Shown here piece by piece: positions 57,372-64,000 of a stretch of 64,000 bases of DNA (position 1 is its first letter; each line of letters begins with the position of its first letter). A model generated the notes under the pieces. That model had not been told where the DNA came from, did no database searches, and was given only the letters and a program-made list of their open reading frames with translations. Position numbers and translations under genes: made by a program. This DNA is from Hippasteria phrygiana. Taxonomy: Eukaryota; Echinodermata; Asteroidea; Valvatida; Goniasteridae. Where the stretch lies: assembly GCA_037893225.1 (NCBI GenBank), contig JAZGUH010000378.1, positions 248,001 through 312,000 on the forward strand, written 5' to 3'.

Positions 57372-57517
57372 TGCATTACGAAATCAATTCAAACTTTCAT
57401 GAGAGTGGCAATGGAAAGTTGCGTTGAAACATAGGTGATGACGTATATTTCTGTGCGTTTTGTCTTTTAACATGCACAGTTTTCCTATTACAAGAAACTT
57501 CAAAATTATAAACTGTT

Positions 57518-57534
57518 TGCCGGAACCCGGGATT

Positions 57535-57584
<50 letters not shown>

Positions 57585-57590
57585 TCCGGC
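57518..57590 (-). tRNA. tRNA-Phe(GAA)
   Basis: Consensus body; T4 at +13. Confidence 0.94.
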
Positions 57591-57966
57591 TGTATTATGA
57601 TCCCAATTCCTACCTTCATAAGACTGGCAATGAAAAGTTGCGTTGAAAGATAGGTGATGACGTATATTTCTTTGCGTTTTGTCTTTTAACATGCGCAGTT
57701 TTGCTATTACAAGAAACTTCAAAAATAGAAACCGTTTGCCGGAACCCGGGATTGAACCAGGGATCGACCTTCAGTCTGACGCTTTCCCAACTGAGCTATT
57801 CCGGCTGTATTATGATCCCAAATCCTACCTTCATGAGACTGTAAATGAAAAGTTGAAAGATAGGTGATGACGTAGCCTATTTCTGTGCGTTTTGTCTTTT
57901 AACATGCACAGTTTTCCTATTACAAGAAACTTCAAAAATATAGACCGTTTGCCGGAACCCGGGATT

Positions 57967-58003
<37 letters not shown>

Positions 58004-58168
58004 ATAACTGAGCTATTCCGGCTGTATTATAATCCCAATTCCTACCTTCATGAGAGTGGCAATGGAAAGTTGCGTTGAAGGATAGGTGATGACGTATATT
58101 TCTGTGCGTTTTGTCTTTTAACATGCACAGTTTTCCTATTTCAAGAAACTTCAAAATTATAAACTGTT

Positions 58169-58185
58169 TGCCGGAACCCGGGATT

Positions 58186-58235
<50 letters not shown>

Positions 58236-58241
58236 TTCGGC
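58169..58241 (-). tRNA. tRNA-Phe(GAA), A5 variant
   Basis: Block twin of 52345. Confidence 0.65.
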
Positions 58242-58419
58242 TGTATTATGATCCCAATTCCTACCTTCATAAGACTGGCAATGAAAAGTTGCGTTGAAAG
58301 ATAGGTGATGACGTATATTTCTTTGCGTTTTGTCTTTTAACATGCGCAGTTTTGCTATTACAAGAAACTTCAAAAATAGAAACCGTTTGCCGGAACCCGG
58401 GATTGAACCAGGGATCGAC

Positions 58420-58450
<31 letters not shown>

Positions 58451-58619
58451 TCCGGCTGTATTATGATCCCAATTCCTACCTTCATGAGACTGTAAATGAA
58501 AAGTTGAAAGATAGGTGATGACGTAGCCTATTTCTGTGCGTTTTGTCTTTTAACATGCACAGTTTTCCTATTACAAGAAACTTCAAAAATATAGACCGTT
58601 TGCCGGAACCCGGGATTGG

Positions 58620-58654
<35 letters not shown>

Positions 58655-58823
58655 ATAACTGAGCTATTCCGGCTGTATTATAATCCCAATTCCTACCTTC
58701 ATGAGAGTGGCAATGGAAAGTTGCGTTGAAGGATAGGTGATGACGTACACCTATTTCTGTGCGCTTTGTCTTTTAGCAGGCGCAGGTTTCTTACTACAAA
58801 AAACTTCACAAATAAGAACCGTT

Positions 58824-58840
58824 TGCCGGAACCTGGGATT

Positions 58841-58890
<50 letters not shown>

Positions 58891-58896
58891 TCCGGC
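58824..58896 (-). tRNA. tRNA-Phe(GAA), A63 with T6
   Basis: U51-A63; T6 at +21. Confidence 0.95.
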
Positions 58897-59042
58897 TATA
58901 TTATGATCCCAATTCCTACCTTCATGAGACTGGCAATGAAAAGTTGAAAGATAGGCGATGACGTAGACCTATTTCTGTGCGTTTTGTCTTTTAACATGCA
59001 CAGTTTTCCTATTACAAAAACACTTCAGAAATAGAAACCGTT

Positions 59043-59059
59043 TGCCGGAACCCGGGATT

Positions 59060-59109
<50 letters not shown>

Positions 59110-59115
59110 TCCGGC
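59043..59115 (-). tRNA. tRNA-Phe(GAA)
   Basis: Consensus body; T5 at +23. Confidence 0.95.
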
Positions 59116-59261
59116 TGTATTATGATCCCAATTCCTACCTTCATGAGACTGGAAATGAAAAGTTGAAAGATAGGTGATGACGTTGACCTATTTCTGTGCG
59201 TTTTGTCTTTTAACATGCACAGTTTTCCTATTACAAAAACACTTCAGAAATAGAAACCGTT

Positions 59262-59278
59262 TGCCGGAACCCGGGATT

Positions 59279-59328
<50 letters not shown>

Positions 59329-59334
59329 TCCGGC
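59262..59334 (-). tRNA. tRNA-Phe(GAA)
   Basis: Consensus body; T5 at +23. Confidence 0.95.
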
Positions 59335-59478
59335 TGTATTATGATCCCAATTCCTACCTTCATGAGACTGTAAATGAAAAGTTGAAAGATAGGTGATGAC
59401 GTAGCCTATTTCTGTGCGTTTTGTCTTTTAACATGCACAGTTTTCCTATTACAAGAAACTTCAAAAATAGAAATCGTT

Positions 59479-59495
59479 TGCCGGAACCCGGGATT

Positions 59496-59545
<50 letters not shown>

Positions 59546-59551
59546 TCCGGC
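59479..59551 (-). tRNA. tRNA-Phe(GAA)
   Basis: Consensus body; T5 at +12. Confidence 0.95.
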
Positions 59552-60067
59552 TGTATTATGATCCCAATTCCTACCTTCATGAGACTGGCAATGAAAAGTT
59601 GCGTTGAAAGATAGGTGATGACGTATATTTCTGTGCGCTTTGTCTTTTAATATGCGCAGTTTTCTTAATACAAGAAACTTCACAAATAAAAACCGTTTGC
59701 CGGAACCCGGGATTGAACCAGGGACTATTCCGGCTGTATTATGATCCCAATTCCTACCTTCATGAGACTGTAAATGAAAAGTTGAAAGATAGGTGATGAC
59801 GTATATAGACCTATTTCTATGCGCTTTGTCTTTTAGTATGCGCAGTTTTCTTATTACAAAAAAACTTCAGAAATAGAAACCGTTTGCCGGAACCCGGGAT
59901 TGAACCAGGGACTATTCCGGCTGTATTATGATCCCAATTCCTACCTTCATGAGACTGTAAATGAAAAGTTGAAAGATAGGTGATGACGTACACCTATTTC
60001 TATGCGTTTTGTCTTTTAACATGCGCAGTTTTCTTATTACAAAAAAACTTCAGAAATAGAAACCGTT

Positions 60068-60084
60068 TGCCGGAACCCGGGATT

Positions 60085-60134
<50 letters not shown>

Positions 60135-60140
60135 TCCGGC
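60068..60140 (-). tRNA. tRNA-Phe(GAA)
   Basis: Consensus body; T7 at +21. Confidence 0.95.
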
Positions 60141-60409
60141 TGTATTACGAAACCAATTCCTACCTTCATGAGACTGGCAATGAAAAATTGCGTTGAAAGA
60201 TAGGCGATGACGTAGACCTATTTCTTTGCGTTTTGTCTTTTAACATGCACAGTTTTCCTATTACAAGAAACTTCAAAAATATAGACCGTTTGCCGGAACC
60301 CGGGATTGACCCAGGGACCTTCAGATCTGACGTAGCCTATTTCTTTGCGTTTTGTCTTTTAACATGCGCAGTTTTGCTATTACAAGAAACTTCAAAAATA
60401 AGAACCGTT

Positions 60410-60426
60410 TGCCGGAACCCGGGATT

Positions 60427-60476
<50 letters not shown>

Positions 60477-60482
60477 TCCGGC
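60410..60482 (-). tRNA. tRNA-Phe(GAA)
   Basis: Consensus body; T5 at +12. Confidence 0.95.
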
Positions 60483-60626
60483 TGTATTATGATCCCAATT
60501 CCTACCTTCATGAGACTGTAAATGAAAAGTTGAAAGATAGGTGATGACGTAGCCTATTTCTGTGCGTTTTGTCTTTTAACATGCACAGTTTTCCTATTAC
60601 AAGAAACTTCAAAAATATGTACCGTT

Positions 60627-60643
60627 TGCCGGAACCCGGGATT

Positions 60644-60693
<50 letters not shown>

Positions 60694-60699
60694 TCCGGC
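60627..60699 (-). tRNA. tRNA-Phe(GAA)
   Basis: Consensus body; T5 at +12. Confidence 0.95.
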
Positions 60700-60845
60700 T
60701 GTATTACGAAATCAATTCAAACCTTCATGAGAGTGGCAATGGAAAGTTGCGTTGAAAGATAGGTGATGACGTATATTTCTGTGCGTTTTGTCTTTTAACA
60801 TGCACAGTTTTCCTATTACAAGAAACTTCAAAATTATCAACTGTT

Positions 60846-60862
60846 TGCCGGAACCCGGGATT

Positions 60863-60912
<50 letters not shown>

Positions 60913-60918
60913 TCCGGC
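60846..60918 (-). tRNA. tRNA-Phe(GAA)
   Basis: Consensus body; T4 at +13. Confidence 0.94.
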
Positions 60919-61081
60919 TGTATTATGATCCCAATTCCTACCTTCATAAGACTGGCAATGAAAAGTTGCGTTGAAAGATAGGTGATGACGTATATTTCTT
61001 TGCGTTTTGTCTTTTAACATGCGCAGTTTTCCTATTACAAGAAACTTCAAAAATATAGACCGTTTGCCGGAACCCGGGATT

Positions 61082-61118
<37 letters not shown>

Positions 61119-61287
61119 ATAACTGAGCTATTCCGGCTGTATTATAATCCCAATTCCTACCTTCATGAGAGTGGCAATGGAAAGTTGCGTTGAAGGATAG
61201 GTGATGACGTACACCTATTTCTGTGCGCTTTGTCTTTTAGCAGGCGCAGGTTTCTTACGACAAGAAACTTCACAAATAAGAACCGTT

Positions 61288-61304
61288 TGCCGGAACCTGG
61301 GATT

Positions 61305-61354
<50 letters not shown>

Positions 61355-61360
61355 TCCGGC
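61288..61360 (-). tRNA. tRNA-Phe(GAA), A63
   Basis: U51-A63; no T4 downstream. Confidence 0.94.
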
Positions 61361-61689
61361 TGTATTTTGATCCCAATTCCTACCTTCATGAGACTGGCAA
61401 TGAAAAGTTGCGTTGAAAGATAGGTGATGACGTATATTTCTGTGCGCTTTGTCTTTTAATATGCGCAGTTTTCTTAATACAAGAAACTTCACAAATAAAA
61501 ACCGTTTCCCGGAACCCGGGATTGAACCAGGGACTATTCCGGCTGTATTATGATCCCAATTCCTACCTTCATGAGACTGTAAATGAAAAGTTGAAAGATA
61601 GGTGATGACGTATACCTATTTCTATGCGTTTTGTCTTTTAACATGCGCAGTTTTCTTATTACAAAAAAACTTCAGAAATAGAAACCGTT

Positions 61690-61706
61690 TGCCGGAACCC
61701 GGGATT

Positions 61707-61748
<42 letters not shown>

Positions 61749-61762
61749 AGAGCTATTCCGGC
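61690..61762 (-). tRNA. tRNA-Phe(GAA), T14 variant
   Basis: Block twin of 55866. Confidence 0.6.
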
Positions 61763-62031
61763 TGTATTACGAACCCAATTCCTACCTTCATGAGACTGGC
61801 AATGAAAAGTTGCGTTGAAAGATAGGCGATGACGTAGACCTATTTCTTTGCGTTTTGTCTTTTAACATGCACAGTTTTCCTATTACAAGAAACTTCAAAA
61901 ATATAGACCGTTTGCCGGAACCCGGGATTGACCCAGGGACCTTCAGATCTGACGTAGCCTATTTCTTTGCGTTTTGTCTTTTAACATACGCAGTTTTGTT
62001 ATTACAAGAAACTTCAAAAATAAGAACCGTT

Positions 62032-62048
62032 TGCCGGAACCCGGGATT

Positions 62049-62098
<50 letters not shown>

Positions 62099-62104
62099 TC
62101 CGGC
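62032..62104 (-). tRNA. tRNA-Phe(GAA)
   Basis: Consensus body; T5 at +12. Confidence 0.95.
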
Positions 62105-62248
62105 TGTATTATGATCCCAATTCCTACCTTCATGAGACTGTAAATGAAAAGTTGAAAGATAGGTGATGACGTAGCCTATTTCTGTGCGTTTTGTCTTTTA
62201 ACATGCACAGTTTTCCTATTACAAGAAACTTCAAAAATATAGACCGTT

Positions 62249-62265
62249 TGCCGGAACCCGGGATT

Positions 62266-62315
<50 letters not shown>

Positions 62316-62321
62316 TCCGGC
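62249..62321 (-). tRNA. tRNA-Phe(GAA)
   Basis: Consensus body; T5 at +12. Confidence 0.95.
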
Positions 62322-62467
62322 TGCATTACGAAATCAATTCAAACTTTCATGAGAGTGGCAATGGAAAGTTGCGTTGAAACATAGGTGATGACGTATATTT
62401 CTGTGCGTTTTGTCTTTTAACATGCACAGTTTTCCTATTACAAGAAACTTCAAAATTATAAACTGTT

Positions 62468-62484
62468 TGCCGGAACCCGGGATT

Positions 62485-62534
<50 letters not shown>

Positions 62535-62540
62535 TCCGGC
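62468..62540 (-). tRNA. tRNA-Phe(GAA)
   Basis: Consensus body; T4 at +13. Confidence 0.94.
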
Positions 62541-63118
62541 TGTATTATGATCCCAATTCCTACCTTCATAAGACTGGCAATGAAAAGTTGCGTTGAAAGA
62601 TAGGTGATGACGTATATTTCTTTGCGTTTTGTCTTTTAACATGCGCAGTTTTGCTATTACAAGAAACTTCAAAAATAGAAACCGTTTGCCGGAACCCGGG
62701 ATTGAACCAGGGATCGACCTTCAGTCTGACGCTTTCCCAACTGAGCTATTCCGGCTGTATTATGATCCCAATTCCTACCTTCATGAGACTGTAAATGAAA
62801 AGTTGAAAGATAGGTGATGACGTAGCCTATTTCTGTGCGTTTTGTCTTTTAACATGCACAGTTTTCCTATTACAAGAAACTTCAAAAATATAGACCGTTT
62901 GCCGGAACCCGGGATTGAACCAGGGACCTTCAGATCTTCAGTATGACGCTCTCATAACTGAGCTATTCCGGCTGTATTATAATCCCAATTCCTACCTTCA
63001 TGAGAGTGGCAATGGAAAGTTGCGTTGAAGGATAGGTGATGACGTATATTTCTGTGCGTTTTGTCTTTTAACATGCACAGTTTTCCTATTTCAAGAAACT
63101 TCAAAATTATAAAGTGTT

Positions 63119-63135
63119 TGCCGGAACCCGGGATT

Positions 63136-63185
<50 letters not shown>

Positions 63186-63191
63186 TTCGGC
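63119..63191 (-). tRNA. tRNA-Phe(GAA), A5 variant
   Basis: Third block copy of 52345; the 3' flank also differs by one base (AACACTTTATA). Confidence 0.65.
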
Positions 63192-63369
63192 TGTATTATG
63201 ATCCCAATTCCTACCTTCATAAGACTGGCAATGAAAAGTTGCGTTGAAAGATAGGTGATGACGTATATTTCTTTGCGTTTTGTCTTTTAACATGCGCAGT
63301 TTTGCTATTACAAGAAACTTCAAAAATAGAAACCGTTTGCCGGAACCCGGGATTGAACCAGGGATCGAC

Positions 63370-63400
<31 letters not shown>

Positions 63401-63567
63401 TCCGGCTGTATTATGATCCCAATTCCTACCTTCATGAGACTGTAAATGAAAAGTTGAAAGATAGGTGATGACGTAGCCTATTTCTGTGCGTTTTGTCTTT
63501 TAACATGCACAGTTTTCCTATTACAAGAAACTTCAAAAATATAGACCGTTTGCCGGAACCCGGGATT

Positions 63568-63604
<37 letters not shown>

Positions 63605-63773
63605 ATAACTGAGCTATTCCGGCTGTATTATAATCCCAATTCCTACCTTCATGAGAGTGGCAATGGAAAGTTGCGTTGAAGGATAGGTGATGACGTACAC
63701 CTATTTCTGTGCGCTTTGTCTTTTAGCAGGCGCAGGTTTCTTACTACAAAAAACTTCACAAATAAGAACCGTT

Positions 63774-63790
63774 TGCCGGAACCTGGGATT

Positions 63791-63840
<50 letters not shown>

Positions 63841-63846
63841 TCCGGC
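63774..63846 (-). tRNA. tRNA-Phe(GAA), A63 with T6
   Basis: U51-A63; T6 at +21. Last complete unit. Confidence 0.95.
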
Positions 63847-63992
63847 TATATTATGATCCCAATTCCTACCTTCATGAGACTGGCAATGAAAAGTTGAAAG
63901 ATAGGCGATGACGTAGACCTATTTCTGTGCGTTTTGTCTTTTAACATGCACAGTTTTCCTATTACAAAAACACTTCAGAAATAGAAACCGTT

Positions 63993-64000
63993 TGCCGGAA
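63993..64000 (-). tRNA. tRNA-Phe, cut by window end
   Basis: Only the 3' acceptor strand and A73 (8 nt) are inside the window; its 3' flank is of the T5 at +23 type. Confidence 0.6.

Larger units (their letters stand above)
56963..61912. repeat. 4,950-bp 24-unit block, copy B
   Basis: Every copy start of block A from 51139 to 55866 recurs here at +5,824 (4,950 plus the 874-bp insert). Confidence 0.85.
1..64000 (-). repeat. tandem tRNA-Phe(GAA) array, 300 units
   Basis: The window consists only of head-to-tail units of 215-224 bp, shorter where the tRNA is deleted (about 119 bp for 3'-half units, about 183 bp for minihelix units). Each unit holds a minus-strand tRNA-Phe or a derivative and a related spacer. 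The spacer (read on plus) runs from a TATTAT box beside the tRNA 5' end, through a TTCATGAGA segment, an AAGTTG(CGTTG)AAAGATAGG segment with a 5-bp presence/absence indel, the TGATGACGTA motif, a TTTTGTCTTTTAACATG segment, and finally the A-rich stretch that acts as terminator on minus. No gene-free stretch longer than about 160 bases occurs. Neither array boundary is in the window, so the true size is larger. Confidence 0.97.
61913..64000. repeat. 4,950-bp 24-unit block, copy C, cut by window end
   Basis: The first ten units match block B at +4,950, with small changes (T30 at 62900, T55 restored at 63551). Confidence 0.8.

Noticed and set aside
1..64000. CRISPR array
   Set aside because: Repeats are 73 bp with conserved ~148-bp 'spacers' that are themselves repeats; the repeat folds as a eukaryotic tRNA and there are no cas genes.
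1..64000. tRNA-derived SINE cluster
   Set aside because: Units are strictly head to tail on one strand, without poly(A) tails, target-site duplications or unrelated sequence between them, and many tRNA bodies are intact.
1..64000. Organellar or bacterial tRNA operon
   Set aside because: No encoded CCA, only one isoacceptor, Pol III-type T-runs, and a eukaryotic tRNA-Phe body.

Overview
The whole 64,000-base window is one tandem array of tRNA-Phe(GAA) genes, all on the minus strand. I count 300 complete units, plus a tRNA fragment cut by each window edge. A typical unit is 215-224 bp: a 73-nt tRNA or a decayed relative, then a spacer of about 145-150 bp. I see no unique sequence, no protein gene and no other RNA gene anywhere. 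The host is almost certainly a eukaryote. The tRNA encodes no CCA, has no intron, carries good internal box A and box B, keeps the usual eukaryotic Phe signature (G20, GAA anticodon, G37, A73), and most copies have a downstream T4-T7 Pol III terminator. The body resembles the animal/yeast tRNA-Phe consensus with two compensated stem changes, G5-C68 and C28-G42. I cannot name the species.

Of the 300 copies, 128 look fully functional: 101 with the consensus body or the C47 or C51 version, including a few with both; and the rest of the 'A63' type, in which T-stem pair 51-63 is U-A. A further 53 are full length with one or two base changes. The remaining 119 fall into a few recurrent broken classes: an 8-nt anticodon-stem deletion (23), the same with a 4-nt insertion (9), a 37-nt acceptor/T-arm minihelix (19), a 3' half joined to spacer (11), and D-arm-defective full-length copies (57). 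Nearly all broken classes except the 3' halves keep box B.

Layout. From 0 to about 30 kb the array mixes consensus, C47, A10, G21, T24, 8-nt-deleted and D-arm-defective copies, in segments repeated at offsets of 648, 1,088, 2,414, 4,763, 5,035 and 6,553 bp. From 29.0 to 38.8 kb there are two adjacent copies of a 4,857-bp, 23-unit block. From 38.8 to 49 kb the array is a more diverged mosaic with many private substitutions. From about 49 kb to the end, a 4,950-bp, 24-unit block is repeated head to tail, once with 874 extra bases. So the array is organised at three levels: the ~218-bp unit, runs of 3-5 units, and 4.8-6.6-kb higher-order blocks. This is what repeated unequal exchange and gene conversion would produce.

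How it should work. Each functional unit should be transcribed by Pol III from its internal boxes, helped perhaps by the AT-rich TATA-like 5' flank, and stop at the T-run 6-27 nt past the tRNA. Many A63-type copies have no T4 before the next, broken tRNA, so read-through dimers are expected there. The terminator notation '+n' below means nucleotides after A73 on the minus strand. 'C47', 'A63' and similar give the base at that tRNA position.
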